From Enterobacter cloacae subsp. cloacae ATCC 13047 (lineage in GTDB: Bacteria > Pseudomonadota > Gammaproteobacteria > Enterobacterales > Enterobacteriaceae), in the NCBI RefSeq assembly GCF_000025565.1, contig NC_014121.1:2976001-3040000 (forward strand): a stretch of DNA of 64,000 bases, given 5' to 3'. The notes beneath the pieces were generated by a model. The model worked only from the letters and a program-made list of their open reading frames with translations, searched no databases and was not told the origin of the DNA. Numbering within the stretch: the first letter of the stretch is position 1; every line of letters starts with the position of its first letter. A program made the translations under genes and the position numbers. This document shows, in pieces, positions 29,832 to 40,479 of the stretch.

Positions 29832-30972
29832 GGAGAGCCTCCAGCAGCGCATCGATATCTTCCGCTTTGTGCGCCGCCGTCAGCGTCAGACGCAGACGCG
29901 CCGTACCCGGCGGCACGGTGGGCGGACGGATGGCCGTGACCCACATTCCCCGTTCGCGCAGCGTCTGTGCCAGCGCGAGCGCGCGGTTGTTTTCCCCCAC
30001 GATAACGGGCTGGATGGCGCTCTGCGAATCGGTGCTTTGGAAAGGAAGCCGATCCAGACCCTGACGGAAACGCTGAATATGTTCTGCCAGACGCGCGCGC
30101 CGTTCAGCCCCCTCTTCACCGCGGATCACCTCCAGCGAGGCAGAGAGCGCCACCGCCTGCGCAGGCGGCATACTGGTGCTGTAAATCAGATGTCGGGCGA
30201 ACTGCAGCAGATAATCGGCGACGGACTCGCTGCACAGCACGGCGGCCCCGCTCACGCCAACGCCTTTGCCAAAGGTGACGATCAGCAGTTCCGGCTTCAC
30301 GCCCTGCTGACTGGCGCTACCGCGACCGTCCTCACCCATCACGCCAATACCGTGGGCATCATCCACCAGCAGCCAGGCGTTTTGCTGTTTCGCAACGTCA
30401 GACAGCGCACGAAGCGGCGCGCTGTCGCCATCCATGCTAAAGACACCTTCCGTCACCACCAGCTGTTGTCCGGCACAGGGTTTATCCAGCAGCGTGGCGA
30501 GCGAAAGCGCATCGTTGTGGGCAAAGCGCCGCAGCTGTGCCGGGCTGAGACTCGCCGCCTCCAGCAAAGAGGCGTGGCTTAAGCGGTCCGCGGTGATACG
30601 ATCGTCCTTGCCCATCAGCGCGGCAATCACCGCCTGATTGGCGGCAAAGCCGGAGATGAACAGCAGCGCGCGCGGATAGCCCAGCCAGTCGGCAAGCGCC
30701 TCCTCCAGCGCCTGATGCGCTGTCGTATAGCCGCTGACGTGCCCCGACCCCCCACTGCCCACGCCGTAGTGTTCCGCCCCCTGCTGCCAGGCGCGGACAA
30801 TCGCCGGATGCTGGCTCAGGCCGAGATAATCATTGCTGGAAAAATTACAGTACTGCCGTCGGGCGTGGGTCAGAAAACGGCCTGCACCGTTTTCCACTAC
30901 CCTGCGAACGCGAAAAGCGTCCCGCGCCCGGCGCTCTTCCAGCGCGGATTGAATACGAGCCTGCCAGGTCAT
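29815..30972 (-). CDS. bioF: 8-amino-7-oxononanoate synthase
   Basis: This 385-residue PLP-dependent enzyme condenses pimeloyl-ACP with alanine. Visible motifs are [36 protein letters not shown] and the PLP lysine in [13 protein letters not shown]. The start overlaps the bioB stop by ATGA. It is second in bioBFCD. Confidence 0.96.
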   Translation of the reverse strand: MTWQARIQSALEERRARDAFRVRRVVENGAGRFLTHARRQYCNFSSNDYLGLSQHPAIVRAWQQGAEHYGVGSGGSGHVSGYTTAHQALEEALADWLGYPRALLFISGFAANQAVIAALMGKDDRITADRLSHASLLEAASLSPAQLRRFAHNDALSLATLLDKPCAGQQLVVTEGVFSMDGDSAPLRALSDVAKQQNAWLLVDDAHGIGVMGEDGRGSASQQGVKPELLIVTFGKGVGVSGAAVLCSESVADYLLQFARHLIYSTSMPPAQAVALSASLEVIRGEEGAERRARLAEHIQRFRQGLDRLPFQSTDSQSAIQPVIVGENNRALALAQTLRERGMWVTAIRPPTVPPGTARLRLTLTAAHKAEDIDALLEALHVASQ

Positions 30973-32009
30973 ATGGATGCCGCGTTGTAGAACTGTTCGG
31001 TATCGGCGTTGAAAATCTGCTGCTCCAGCTGCTGCTGTTGCTCGTTATCTCCCGCCAGCACCTCGGTCTGATGCGGGTTCAGCCCCAGCTTGCGGAACAG
31101 CTGGACGTCTTTGTCCTCTTCCGGGTTCGGCGTGGTCAGCAGCTTGCAGCCGTAGAAGATGGAGTTAGCGCCAGCCATAAAGCACATCGCCTGCGTCTGC
31201 TCGTTCATCTGTTCGCGACCGGCAGAAAGGCGGACGTATGACGTTGGCATCATGATGCGCGCGACCGCGATGGTGCGGATAAAATCAAACGCATCGACAT
31301 CCTCGTTATCCGCCAGCGGCGTGCCTTTGACCTTCACCAGCATGTTGATTGGCACGCTTTCCGGCGGGGTCGGCAGGTTCGCCAGTTGCAGCAGCAGACC
31401 GGCGCGATCTTTCACCGTTTCACCCAGCCCCACAATCCCGCCCGAGCACACTTTGATGCCCGCTTCGCGCACTTTGTCCAGCGTATCCAGACGCTCCTGA
31501 TAGGTACGGGTGGTAATGATGTTGCCGTAAAACTCTGGTGAGGTGTCGAGGTTGTGGTTGTAATAATCCAGCCCTGCAGCAGACAGGCGCTGCGCCTGCT
31601 CTTCGTTCAGCGTGCCGAGGGTCATACAGGCTTCCAGCCCCATCTCTTTGACCCCTTTCACCATTTGCTCCAGATACGGCATGTCACGATCGTGTGGGTT
31701 TTTCCATGCCGCCCCCATGCAGAAACGGGTAGAGCCCGCGTTTTTCGCCTTACGCGCGGATTCGAGCACCTGCTCCACTTCCATCAGACGTTCGGATTCC
31801 AGCCCGGTTTTATAGCGCGCGCTCTGCGGGCAATATTTGCAATCTTCCGGGCAGGCACCGGTCTTGATCGACAGCAGCGTACTGACCTGAACATGGCGCG
31901 GATCGAAGTGCTGACGATGCACCTGTTGGGCTTCGAACATCAGCTCCAGGAAAGGTTTATTGAATAATTCAGTGACTTGCGACATCGTCCAGCGTGCGTG
32001 GTGAGCCAT
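30969..32009 (-). CDS. bioB: Biotin synthase
   Basis: This 346-residue radical SAM enzyme inserts sulfur into dethiobiotin. Cys53, Cys57 and Cys60 ([10 protein letters not shown]) hold the 4Fe-4S cluster. The 2Fe-2S ligands lie in [16 protein letters not shown] and KVCSGGIVG, with Arg in YVRLSAGRE. Its length equals that of E. coli BioB. It is the first gene of bioBFCD and divergent from bioA across the BirA operator. Confidence 0.97.
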   Translation of the reverse strand: MAHHARWTMSQVTELFNKPFLELMFEAQQVHRQHFDPRHVQVSTLLSIKTGACPEDCKYCPQSARYKTGLESERLMEVEQVLESARKAKNAGSTRFCMGAAWKNPHDRDMPYLEQMVKGVKEMGLEACMTLGTLNEEQAQRLSAAGLDYYNHNLDTSPEFYGNIITTRTYQERLDTLDKVREAGIKVCSGGIVGLGETVKDRAGLLLQLANLPTPPESVPINMLVKVKGTPLADNEDVDAFDFIRTIAVARIMMPTSYVRLSAGREQMNEQTQAMCFMAGANSIFYGCKLLTTPNPEEDKDVQLFRKLGLNPHQTEVLAGDNEQQQQLEQQIFNADTEQFYNAASI

Positions 32010-32054
32010 GGGGCTTCTCCAAAGGGTTTTGTTAATTTTCGGTTCGGTTTATAC

Positions 32055-32088
32055 TCGTAAACCTAAAACTTTTCAAAATGGTTTACAA
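32055..32088. promoter_or_regulatory. BirA operator between bioB and bioA
   Basis: TCGTAAACC, a 16-base spacer and GGTTTACAA match the bio operator (TTGTAAACC-N-GGTTTACAA), with the left half off by one base. BirA bound to biotinyl-AMP would repress both divergent promoters from here. Confidence 0.9.
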
Positions 32089-32095
32089 GTCGATT

Positions 32096-33385
32096 ATGAC
32101 CCAGGACGATCTCGCCTTCGACCAGCAGCATATCTGGCACCCTTACACCTCCATGACCCGCCCGCTTCCGGTCTACCCGGTGGCCTCGGCCCACGGCTGC
32201 GAACTGCACCTTGCCAGCGGCGAGCCGCTTGTTGACGGTATGTCATCCTGGTGGGCGGCCATTCACGGGTACAACCACCCGCGTCTGAATGCCGCGATGA
32301 AAGCGCAGATTGAGCAGATGTCGCACGTGATGTTTGGCGGCATTACCCATCAACCGGCGGTTGATCTCTGCCGTCGTCTGGTGGCGATGACGCCCGATGC
32401 GCTGGAGTGCGTGTTCCTTGCCGACTCCGGCTCGGTAGCGGTGGAAGTGGCGATGAAAATGGCGCTGCAGTACTGGCATGCCAGGGGGGAATCCCGTCAG
32501 CGATTCCTGACCTTCCGCAACGGCTACCACGGCGATACCTTTGGCGCGATGTCGGTGTGCGATCCGGATAACTCCATGCACAGCCTGTGGAAGGGGTACC
32601 TGCCGGAAAACCTGTTTGCCCCGGCCCCGCAGAGCCGTTTCGACGGCGAGTGGAATGAAATGGACATGGTCGGCTTTGCGCGGCTGATGGCTGCCCACCG
32701 CCATGAGATTGCCGCCGTGATCCTTGAACCGATTGTTCAGGGTGCTGGTGGGATGCGCATGTACCATCCCGAGTGGTTAAAACGCATTCGTAAAATGTGT
32801 GACCGCGAGGGCATCCTGCTGATTGCCGATGAGATCGCCACCGGATTTGGCCGCACGGGTAAGCTGTTTGCCTGCGAACATGCGGATATCACACCGGATA
32901 TCCTGTGTCTGGGGAAAGCGCTGACCGGCGGCACCATGACACTCTCAGCCACCCTCACTACCCGCCAGGTGGCCGACACCATCAGCGACGGCGAAGCGGG
33001 CTGCTTTATGCATGGCCCGACCTTTATGGGCAATCCGCTGACCTGCGCGGTGGCAAACGAAAGTCTCGCGATCCTGCAAAACGGCGAGTGGCAAACGCAG
33101 GTTGCGGCGATTGAGGCGCAACTGAAAGAAGAGCTCAGTGCCGCCTCGGGGGCGAATTTCGTGGCGGACGTGCGCGTGCTGGGTGCCATCGGCGTGATTG
33201 AGACCACCCATCCGGTGAATATGGCGGCATTGCAGCGCTTCTTTGTAGAGCGGGGGGTCTGGGTGCGGCCTTTCGGCAAACTTATCTACCTGATGCCACC
33301 GTATATCATCACGGCTGAACAGCTACGCACGTTAACCGCCGCGGTGGTTGAAGCCGTTAACATTCCGGCGCATTTCACGATTTGA
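32096..33385 (+). CDS. bioA: Adenosylmethionine-8-amino-7-oxononanoate aminotransferase
   Basis: This 429-residue PLP class-III aminotransferase uses SAM as amino donor to make diaminopelargonate. Conserved parts are [75 protein letters not shown] and the PLP lysine in [12 protein letters not shown] 32096 gives the family N-terminus; an in-frame ATG at 32078 lies inside the BirA operator. Confidence 0.96.
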   Translation: MTQDDLAFDQQHIWHPYTSMTRPLPVYPVASAHGCELHLASGEPLVDGMSSWWAAIHGYNHPRLNAAMKAQIEQMSHVMFGGITHQPAVDLCRRLVAMTPDALECVFLADSGSVAVEVAMKMALQYWHARGESRQRFLTFRNGYHGDTFGAMSVCDPDNSMHSLWKGYLPENLFAPAPQSRFDGEWNEMDMVGFARLMAAHRHEIAAVILEPIVQGAGGMRMYHPEWLKRIRKMCDREGILLIADEIATGFGRTGKLFACEHADITPDILCLGKALTGGTMTLSATLTTRQVADTISDGEAGCFMHGPTFMGNPLTCAVANESLAILQNGEWQTQVAAIEAQLKEELSAASGANFVADVRVLGAIGVIETTHPVNMAALQRFFVERGVWVRPFGKLIYLMPPYIITAEQLRTLTAAVVEAVNIPAHFTI

Positions 33386-33433
33386 CCCTATGCGTTACAC
33401 TTCCTGAACGAGTGAATAACGAGGGCAAACCGT

Positions 33434-33910
33434 ATGAAAATCATCAGTAAAGATCTGCGCGACGGCGAAAAACTGCCTGAACGCCACGTCTTCAACGGGA
33501 TGGGGTATCAGGGAGATAATATCTCTCCGCACCTGGCATGGGACGATGTGCCGGCGGGCACCAAAAGCTTTGTGGTCACCTGCTACGACCCGGATGCGCC
33601 AACCGGCTCCGGCTGGTGGCACTGGGTTGTGGCCAACCTGCCCGCCGATACGCGCGTTCTGCCGCAGGGTTCCGGCTCCGACCTGGTCGCCCTGCCGGAA
33701 GGCGCCATTCAGACGCGCACCGATTTTGGGAAAGCCGGTTACGGTGGCGCGGCGCCGCCAAAAGGGGAAACGCACCGCTATATCTTCACGGTTCACGCGC
33801 TGGATGTAGAGAAGATTGAGGTCGACGAAGGGGCGAGCGGCGCGATGGTAGGGTTTAATGTGCATTTCCATTCGCTGGAGAGCGCGTCGATTACGGCGAT
33901 GTATTCGTAA
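33434..33910 (+). CDS. ybhB: PEBP-family (Raf-kinase-inhibitor-like) protein YbhB
   Basis: This 158-residue cytoplasmic protein has the PEBP ligand-pocket motifs YDPDAPTGSGWWHWVV and GYGGAAPPKGETHRYIFTVHAL. Its length and sequence match E. coli YbhB. The ligand and role are unknown. It follows bioA by 48 bases and may be co-transcribed with it. Confidence 0.94.
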   Translation: MKIISKDLRDGEKLPERHVFNGMGYQGDNISPHLAWDDVPAGTKSFVVTCYDPDAPTGSGWWHWVVANLPADTRVLPQGSGSDLVALPEGAIQTRTDFGKAGYGGAAPPKGETHRYIFTVHALDVEKIEVDEGASGAMVGFNVHFHSLESASITAMYS

Positions 33911-33919
33911 TTGTGCGGG

Positions 33920-34012
33920 GTGATGCCCTCACCCCGGCCCTCTCCCACAGGGAGAGGGAGAAAACCTGACAATTCCCTCTCCCTGTGGGAGAGGGTTAGG
34001 GTGAGGGGGAAA
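33920..34012. repeat. Long palindromic repeat between ybhB and hutH (copy 3)
   Basis: This is the fullest copy. A left arm CCCTCACCCC-GGCCCTCTCCC-ACAGGGAGAGGG is followed by an inverted copy, CCCTCTCCC-TGTGGGAGAGGG-TTAGGGTGAGGGGG. It then runs into six A. It lies between convergent genes and could act as a two-way terminator. Confidence 0.8.
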
Positions 34013-34015
34013 AAA

Positions 34016-35536
34016 TCACAGCACCGAAGGCAGCAACCCCACCAGACGCCCCTCTTCCAGAAGCTGCATCGCCTCATCAATATCCGGCGCAAAGAAGCGG
34101 TCATCATCGTAATGCGATACGTGCTCACGCAGCGCATGACGTGCCTGCTCCAGCAGCGGGCTGGACTTCAGCCCTTCACGCAGATCGATCCCCTGACACG
34201 CCGCCAGCCATTCCACTGCCAGCACGCCACGGGTATTGGCGGCCATCTCCCACAGACGACGTCCGGCTGCCGGAGCCATTGAGACGTGGTCTTCCTGGTT
34301 GGCAGAGGTTGGCAGGCTGTCCACGCTGTGCGGATGCGACAGCGCTTTGTTTTCGCTCGCCAGCGCTGCGGCCGTCACCTGGGCAATCATAAAGCCTGAA
34401 TTCACCCCGCCGTTGCGCACCAGGAACGGTGGCAGCTGGGACATATGCTTATCCATCATCAGCGCAATTCGCCGCTCGGACAAGGCGCCCACTTCGGCAA
34501 TCGCCAGCGCGATGTTATCCGCCGCCATCGCCACGGGCTCGGCGTGGAAGTTACCGCCGGAGACCACCTCGTTTTCCTGGGCGAACACCAGCGGGTTATC
34601 GGACACCGCGTTGGCTTCCACCAGCAACACTTCTGCGGCCTGGCGCAGCTGCGTCAGACACGCGCCCATCACCTGCGGCTGACAGCGCAGCGAGTACGGA
34701 TCCTGTACCTTGTCACAGTTATGGTGCGAATCAGCAATCTCACTGGTCTCCGTCAGCAGATGGCGATACATCGCGGCAGCGTCAATTTGCCCGCGCTGGC
34801 CACGTACGTCATGAATACGCGCGTCAAACGGACGACGCGAGCCCAGCACCGCCTCCGTGGTCAGCGCACCGCACACCACGGCCGAGGCGAACAGATCTTC
34901 GGCTTCAAACAGACCGCGCAGCGCAAAGGCCGTGGAGGCCTGCGTGCCGTTAAGCAGCGCCAGCCCCTCTTTTGCCGCAAGGGTGATTGGCGCTAATCCG
35001 GCTTTTTTCAGCGCCTCTTTTGCCGGGAGCCACTCTCCCTGCCAGCGCGCCTGGCCCTCCCCCAACAACAGCAGCGACATATGCGCCAGCGGGGCGAGAT
35101 CGCCGGAGGCGCCAACAGAGCCTTTGGCGGGGATCCACGGATAGACTTCCGCGTTCACCAGCGCCATCAGGGCCTGGATCACGCTCAGACGAATGCCGGA
35201 AAAGCCGCGCGCCAGACTGTTAATTTTGAGCACCATCATCAGACGGACAATCTCGTCGTCCAGCGGCTGGCCAACGCCTGCGGCATGGGAAAGCACCAGC
35301 GAACGCTGGAGATTTTCCAGATCGTGCGTGGCAATGCGCGTCTGCGCCAGCAGACCAAAACCGGTGTTGATACCGTAGGCGGTACGCCCCTCGGCAATAA
35401 TGGCTTCAACGCAGGCCACGCTGTCGTTAATGGCGGCATGGGCGCTTTCATCCAGCGAAAGCGTGACCGGCTGACGCCAGACGTGACGCAGCTGTTTGAG
35501 CGTGAGCGAGCCGGGAGTGAGTGTTAACGCGTTCAT
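34016..35536 (-). CDS. hutH: Histidine ammonia-lyase
   Basis: This 506-residue enzyme deaminates histidine to urocanate. The MIO cofactor forms from Ala143-Ser144-Gly145 ([14 protein letters not shown]). Other motifs are [19 protein letters not shown] and [15 protein letters not shown]. The start overlaps the hutU stop, and the pair forms the hutUH operon. The stop is followed directly by the copy 3 palindrome. Confidence 0.96.
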   Translation of the reverse strand: MNALTLTPGSLTLKQLRHVWRQPVTLSLDESAHAAINDSVACVEAIIAEGRTAYGINTGFGLLAQTRIATHDLENLQRSLVLSHAAGVGQPLDDEIVRLMMVLKINSLARGFSGIRLSVIQALMALVNAEVYPWIPAKGSVGASGDLAPLAHMSLLLLGEGQARWQGEWLPAKEALKKAGLAPITLAAKEGLALLNGTQASTAFALRGLFEAEDLFASAVVCGALTTEAVLGSRRPFDARIHDVRGQRGQIDAAAMYRHLLTETSEIADSHHNCDKVQDPYSLRCQPQVMGACLTQLRQAAEVLLVEANAVSDNPLVFAQENEVVSGGNFHAEPVAMAADNIALAIAEVGALSERRIALMMDKHMSQLPPFLVRNGGVNSGFMIAQVTAAALASENKALSHPHSVDSLPTSANQEDHVSMAPAAGRRLWEMAANTRGVLAVEWLAACQGIDLREGLKSSPLLEQARHALREHVSHYDDDRFFAPDIDEAMQLLEEGRLVGLLPSVL

Positions 35537-37221
35537 TCATGCTTTCCTTGTGTGGCAGGGATCATCGGCAGGTTAAGTCCCTGCTCTGTGGCACATTCAA
35601 TAGCAATCTCGTAACCCGCATCTGCGTGACGCATCACGCCGGTTGCCGGGTCGTTGTGCAGCACGCGTGCGATACGCGCGGCGGCTTCATCCGTTCCGTC
35701 ACAGACGATAACCATCCCGGAATGCTGGGAGAAGCCCATCCCCACGCCGCCACCGTGGTGCAGCGATACCCAGGTCGCGCCGCTGGCGGTGTTGAGTAAG
35801 GCATTCAGCAGCGGCCAGTCGGAGACCGCGTCTGAGCCATCGCGCATGGCTTCGGTTTCACGGTTCGGGCTGGCGACGGAGCCAGAATCCAGATGGTCGC
35901 GACCAATCACAATCGGGGCTGACACTTCGCCGCTGCGCACCATTTCGTTAAAAGCCAGACCCAGCTTTTGCCGCCACGCCAGCCCAACCCAGCAGATACG
36001 CGCCGGCAAGCCCTGGAAGTTAATGCGCTCGCGGGCCATATCCAGCCAGTGGTGCAGGTGTTCATCGTCCGCGACAATTTCCTTCACTTTGGCATCGGTT
36101 TTGTAGATATCTTCCGGGTCGCCGGACAGGGCCACCCAGCGGAACGGACCGATACCGCGACAGAACAACGGACGAATATAGGCTGGGACAAATCCCGGGA
36201 AATCAAAGGCGTTACTGACGCCCATCTCTTTTGCCATCTGGCGGATGTTGTTGCCGTAATCGAAGGTCGGAATGCCCATCTCGCTGAACGCCAGCATGGC
36301 GGAGACGTGTTCTGCCATCGAACGCTTAGCGGCCAGTACCGTGCCTTCAGGATCGGTTTCTGCTTTTTGCTGGTAGGCTTCCCACGTCCAGCCTTTTGGC
36401 AGATAACCGTGCAGCGGATCGTGGGCGCTGGTCTGGTCGGTAACGAGGTCAGGGCGAACGCCACGGGCCACGAGTTCCGGCAGGATCTCTGCCGCGTTGC
36501 CGCACAACGCTATCGATACCGCTTTACCTTCCGCAGTGTATTTTTTGATACGCGCCAGCGCGTCATCGAGGCTGTCGGCCTGTTCGTCAACATAGCGGGT
36601 ACGCAGACGGAAATCGATGCGGCTCTGCTGGCACTCAATGTTCAACGAGCAGGCGCCAGCCAGCGTCGCGGCCAGCGGCTGTGCACCGCCCATGCCACCC
36701 AGACCCGCGGTCAGTACCCAGCGGCCTTTCAGCGAGCCGTTGTAGTGCTGACGACCGGCTTCGACGAAGGTTTCATAGGTGCCCTGCACAATCCCCTGGC
36801 TGCCAATGTAGATCCAGCTACCCGCGGTCATCTGGCCATACATCGCCAGCCCTTTGGCATCCAGTTCGTTAAAGTGTTCCCAGGTCGCCCAGTGTGGGAC
36901 CAGGTTAGAGTTGGCAATCAAAACGCGCGGCGCGTTTTTGTGGGTTTTAAACACGCCGACCGGCTTGCCGGATTGCACCAGCAGGGTTTCGTCGTGTTCC
37001 AGTTCGGTCAGGGCCTTAACAATGGCGTCATAGCATTCCCAGTTGCGCGCGGCGCGGCCAATGCCGCCGTACACCACCAGCTCGTGGGGGTTTTCCGCAA
37101 CCTCAGGATCAAGGTTGTTCATCAACATGCGCAGTGGTGCTTCGGTGAGCCAGCTTTTGGCGGTAAGGGTGGTGCCGCGCGCGGCGCGGACATCCTGCTG
37201 ACGGTATTTACCTGACGACAT
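35533..37221 (-). CDS. hutU: Urocanate hydratase
   Basis: This 562-residue NAD-dependent enzyme converts urocanate to imidazolone propionate. It shows [26 protein letters not shown] (Rossmann-type NAD site), [13 protein letters not shown] [13 protein letters not shown] and [18 protein letters not shown]. The start at ATG 37221 with GAGGAG upstream is chosen over an in-frame start 60 bases earlier, which would read into the promoter and operator area. It heads hutUH. Confidence 0.96.
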   Translation of the reverse strand: MSSGKYRQQDVRAARGTTLTAKSWLTEAPLRMLMNNLDPEVAENPHELVVYGGIGRAARNWECYDAIVKALTELEHDETLLVQSGKPVGVFKTHKNAPRVLIANSNLVPHWATWEHFNELDAKGLAMYGQMTAGSWIYIGSQGIVQGTYETFVEAGRQHYNGSLKGRWVLTAGLGGMGGAQPLAATLAGACSLNIECQQSRIDFRLRTRYVDEQADSLDDALARIKKYTAEGKAVSIALCGNAAEILPELVARGVRPDLVTDQTSAHDPLHGYLPKGWTWEAYQQKAETDPEGTVLAAKRSMAEHVSAMLAFSEMGIPTFDYGNNIRQMAKEMGVSNAFDFPGFVPAYIRPLFCRGIGPFRWVALSGDPEDIYKTDAKVKEIVADDEHLHHWLDMARERINFQGLPARICWVGLAWRQKLGLAFNEMVRSGEVSAPIVIGRDHLDSGSVASPNRETEAMRDGSDAVSDWPLLNALLNTASGATWVSLHHGGGVGMGFSQHSGMVIVCDGTDEAAARIARVLHNDPATGVMRHADAGYEIAIECATEQGLNLPMIPATQGKHE

Positions 37222-37262
37222 TGTGTGCTCCTCATACGGGACAGATGATGCATTTAGATATA

Positions 37263-37276
37263 CTTGTATAGACAAG
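37263..37276. promoter_or_regulatory. HutC operator upstream of hutU
   Basis: CTTGTATAGACAAG is a near-palindrome containing the GntR/HutC pattern GT-N-TA-N-AC. The 11-mer TTGTATAGACA is repeated upstream of hutI at 40277-40287. HutC would release both sites when urocanate is present. Confidence 0.75.
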
Positions 37277-37348
37277 CACACACAAGGTCAGATTTAACAA
37301 AAAAGATACAATTTTGTTATATTGCGTTAGCTATCACGCTTTTAAAAC

Positions 37349-38083
37349 TTATGACATAAAGTGGCCCTGCAACCGATAGCGGCTACCGGGGAACAGCAGT
37401 CTTGCATGCGACACAATCTGCGCGGATGACCAGGTGCGGCGGCGGATCAGCAGGCAGGGATCGTGCTCTTTGATACGCAGCAGCTCGCACTCCTGCGGCG
37501 TCGCGCGCACCGCTTCCACAATGTGCTCCCCTTCCGTCAGCGGTGCGACAAGCGAGAGAAAGGCATGCGGCGTGGTTTGAGTGTAATCCTGGTCCAGATA
37601 GTCCGGTATCCGTTCGGCGTTTACGCAGCGATCCTCAATCTGCACCGGCACGTCATTTTCGAAATGCACCATTACGGAATGGAAGATCCGGGTTCCCTCC
37701 TTGACGTTCAGTACCGCAGCCTGCTCGGCGCTGGCCTGCGTCTCTTCAAGCACCAGCACTTCGCAGTGGTGCTGATGGTTTCGCGACGCTATCTCGTCCG
37801 CAATGCTGCGGATTTCAAACAGCGCCGATTGTCCTTTTGGCTCCGCCACAAACGTCCCGACCCCCTGCAGACGCACCAGCAGGCCTTCGTCGGTTAGCTC
37901 GCGTAACGCCCGGTTGATGGTCATCCGGCTAAAACCAAACTGCGCCACCAGATCGGCTTCAGAGGGAATGCGGTCATGCGGCCGCCAGACGCCGGTGGCG
38001 ATTTTTTCGCTGATCGTCTGCTTCACCTTTTCGTAGAAAGGCGCGGGAGAGCCGGACGGCGGCTGAGGTGAGCGTGAGAACAT
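37349..38083 (-). CDS. hutC: Histidine-utilisation repressor HutC
   Basis: This 244-residue GntR/HutC regulator has an N-terminal winged helix (IPSEADLVAQFGFSRMTINRALRELTDEGLLVRLQGVGTFV region) and a UTRA ligand domain (ending RLLFPGSRYRLQG). Urocanate is the family's inducer. It is the last gene of hutIGC, 19 bases after hutG. Two matching operators precede hutU and hutI. Confidence 0.95.
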   Translation of the reverse strand: MFSRSPQPPSGSPAPFYEKVKQTISEKIATGVWRPHDRIPSEADLVAQFGFSRMTINRALRELTDEGLLVRLQGVGTFVAEPKGQSALFEIRSIADEIASRNHQHHCEVLVLEETQASAEQAAVLNVKEGTRIFHSVMVHFENDVPVQIEDRCVNAERIPDYLDQDYTQTTPHAFLSLVAPLTEGEHIVEAVRATPQECELLRIKEHDPCLLIRRRTWSSAQIVSHARLLFPGSRYRLQGHFMS

Positions 38084-38102
38084 CGTGACTCCTTAAATGT
38101 TG

Positions 38103-39038
38103 TTATGCCCACCAGTGAGCAATTTGCCAGGCCAGACGGGCGGCAAGCTTCGCCCCCTGTCCGTCCCGATCGTAGTGAGGGTTAAATTCTACCAGATCGG
38201 CGGCCTGCAGTTTTCCGCTACGGCAAATGCGCTCTATCGCGGGCAGGAGATCCCGCGCAGGCACGCCTAACGCCGCGGGGGCTGACACGGCGGGCATCTC
38301 GGCTGCGGGCAGAACGTCCAGATCAATGGTGAGGTAAACACGATCGGCCTGCGCCAGCACCTGTTCCAGCGCTGGTAGCGCCTCCCGGTGGAAATGCAGA
38401 TCGTCCACCAGCGTGGCGTTAAGCCGTTCAGCCTCGTCAAACAGCGCCTGGGTGTTCGCCGCGCGGCTGACGCCAAAACAGGCGTACTGAAATTCCCGCG
38501 CATGGTCAGCACAGTAGTTCGCCAGCTGACGAAACGGGGTGCCGGAGGTGGCCCGTTCGGCCTTGCGCAAATCAAGATGCGCATCCAGGTTGATGACCGC
38601 CACGCGCTCATTCGGGAACGCCTCAAGAATACCACGGCCGTGGGCCCAGGCGGTCTCGTGTCCGCCGCCCAACACCAGCGTACGCATGCCAGCCTGCTGA
38701 CAGGTGACCACGGCAACGCTCAGTGCCTGTTGGCCCTCTTCCAGTTGGTCATCCTCAACGTAAACCGACCCCATGTCCACCAGCCGTTCGTGGCCGGAAT
38801 GCGTTGCCATGTTCGCCAGCGCCTTACGCAGCACGTCGGGAGCCTGCGCCGCCCCCTGCCTGCCCTGATTACGCCTTACTCCTTCATCACAGGCAAAGCC
38901 TATCAGCGCAATCGCGGATGAAACCGGGGTAAATTGCGACGGCTGGCGTATGGTCTGAAAAATACGTTTTGCGTTGCTGGCCTCGGCGCTGTCGTCGCGC
39001 CCCTGCCAGACGGTCTTAGCAACGGGCTGCCAACTCAT
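38103..39038 (-). CDS. hutG: Formimidoylglutamase
   Basis: This 311-residue enzyme of the arginase/ureohydrolase fold hydrolyses N-formiminoglutamate to glutamate and formamide. The binuclear manganese ligands are in [21 protein letters not shown] (DAHxD) and [14 protein letters not shown] (DxD). It overlaps hutI by 4 bases. Confidence 0.95.
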   Translation of the reverse strand: MSWQPVAKTVWQGRDDSAEASNAKRIFQTIRQPSQFTPVSSAIALIGFACDEGVRRNQGRQGAAQAPDVLRKALANMATHSGHERLVDMGSVYVEDDQLEEGQQALSVAVVTCQQAGMRTLVLGGGHETAWAHGRGILEAFPNERVAVINLDAHLDLRKAERATSGTPFRQLANYCADHAREFQYACFGVSRAANTQALFDEAERLNATLVDDLHFHREALPALEQVLAQADRVYLTIDLDVLPAAEMPAVSAPAALGVPARDLLPAIERICRSGKLQAADLVEFNPHYDRDGQGAKLAARLAWQIAHWWA

Positions 39039-40255
39039 ACTGCCTCCCCCCGGAAAATGCGTTGATACAGCGGATTGCGTCCCGGCTCGTAAACCATTTC
39101 TACCGGATGGTCTGCATCCCAGACGATAAAATCAGCCATGAAACCGGCCTTTAACTGCCCGTGCGTTGTTCCACGCCCCAGCGCTTGCGCGGCATGTCGC
39201 GTGACGCCAGCCCAGGCCTCTTCAGGCGTCAGGCCAAACTGTACGCAGGCCATGTTCATGGCCAGATGAATGCTCGCGAACGGGCTGGTGCCAGGGTTGT
39301 AATCCGTGGCGACCGCCATCGGTACGCCCTGCGCCCGGAGCTGTTCAACCGGTGGACGCTGACGCTCCTGAAGAAAATAGAACGCGCCGGGCAGCAGTAC
39401 CGCAACCGTGCCGCTTTGCGCCATGGCCTGAACACCCTTCTCATCCAGGTATTCGATATGATCGGCAGATAACCCTTTAAATCGGCTGACCAGCGCCGCA
39501 CCGCCCAGGTTAGAAAGTTGCTCCACGTGCCCTTTCACCGGAATATCCCGTGCGCGGGCGGCCAGGAAAAGCCGCTCGGTTTGTGCTGGCGTGAAGCCGA
39601 CGTTTTCACAAAAAACATCCACCGCTTCGAACAGCCCTTTTTGCCACAGTTCGGGCATGATCTGCTCGCACACCAGGGTAAGGTACGCGTCTGGATCGTG
39701 GCGGTATTCCGCCGGAACCGCATGTGCCGCCAGCAGGGTTGGGCTGATCTCAACCGGATTACTCAGGCTGAGCTGGCGTGCGACCTGCAGCATTTTTTCT
39801 TCAGCCGCGGCGTTAAGACCGTAGCCGGATTTGATTTCCAGGGTGGTCACCCCTTCATTCATTAACCGCTCCAGCCGCTGCTGCGCCAGTGTAAGCAAAT
39901 TTTCCGGCGAACTGTCGCGGGTTGCCGAGACGGTGGCGTTAATTCCGCCCCCCTGTGCGCTGATGGTCTGATAGGAGACACCGTTGAGACGCTGCTCCCA
40001 CTCCGCCGCGCGATTGCCGCCAAACACCAGGTGGGTATGGCAGTCGATAAGACCCGGCGTGACCAGGCGTCCACCGAGATCGACGCATTTATCATGCCCG
40101 GAAGGGAGGTCTGCTTCAGGAATAACGGCCAGAAGGGTTTGACCGCGCACCACAAGGGCATGATGCGCTTGCAGGCCATAAGATTCTTCACCAGGAACCA
40201 TTGTCGCCAGTCGCGCATTTCGCCATATCACATCGTCAGGATGAAGTTGCAGCAT
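39035..40255 (-). CDS. hutI: Imidazolonepropionase
   Basis: This 406-residue amidohydrolase opens the ring of imidazolone propionate. The metal ligands are in [14 protein letters not shown] (HxH), [23 protein letters not shown] and [13 protein letters not shown] 40255 is chosen: GAAAGG lies just upstream and the length fits the family. Two earlier in-frame ATGs (40273 and 40288) have no ribosome site, and the first overlaps the HutC site. It heads hutIGC. Confidence 0.93.
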   Translation of the reverse strand: MLQLHPDDVIWRNARLATMVPGEESYGLQAHHALVVRGQTLLAVIPEADLPSGHDKCVDLGGRLVTPGLIDCHTHLVFGGNRAAEWEQRLNGVSYQTISAQGGGINATVSATRDSSPENLLTLAQQRLERLMNEGVTTLEIKSGYGLNAAAEEKMLQVARQLSLSNPVEISPTLLAAHAVPAEYRHDPDAYLTLVCEQIMPELWQKGLFEAVDVFCENVGFTPAQTERLFLAARARDIPVKGHVEQLSNLGGAALVSRFKGLSADHIEYLDEKGVQAMAQSGTVAVLLPGAFYFLQERQRPPVEQLRAQGVPMAVATDYNPGTSPFASIHLAMNMACVQFGLTPEEAWAGVTRHAAQALGRGTTHGQLKAGFMADFIVWDADHPVEMVYEPGRNPLYQRIFRGEAV

Positions 40256-40276
40256 AAGCCTTTCACTTGTCATGGG

Positions 40277-40287
40277 TTGTATAGACA
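40277..40287. promoter_or_regulatory. HutC operator upstream of hutI
   Basis: TTGTATAGACA is identical to the core of the hutU site, same strand, 22 bases before the chosen hutI start. Confidence 0.7.
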
Positions 40288-40414
40288 TTTATTTTCATCT
40301 GCTGGCTGCTGTCAACCGCCTTTATGAAAATGTTATTTATTTGTGACGACTTTCCCGCCCCCTGCGGGCGAAAAATGCAACTTTTCCCCTTTTTATCTTC
40401 CCGTTTCGCTCAAC

Positions 40415-40429
40415 TTAGTATAAAAAAGC
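40415..40429 (-). other. Phage-lambda-type attB core, unoccupied
   Basis: On the minus strand it reads GCTTTTTTATACTAA, the 15-base lambda attachment core. It is flanked by CCT on one side and GTTGAGCGAAACGGG on the other, as at E. coli attB apart from one base. It lies between hutI and ybhC, the equivalent of the E. coli gal-bio site. No prophage is present. Confidence 0.85.
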
Positions 40430-40479
40430 AGGCTATTTCGTCTATCTCGTTTAAGACTTGCATACCCAGGAGCTTCACC

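Noticed and set aside
35968..37215. A 415-codon plus-strand open frame opposite hutU
   Set aside because: It lies wholly antisense to a clear hutU gene, has no recognisable domain, and is the kind of frame that GC-rich third positions create.
40405..40440. Possible prophage scar at the attB core
   Set aside because: Flanks on both sides are bacterial and no phage genes are adjacent. The single base difference is better read as natural variation than as an excision scar.
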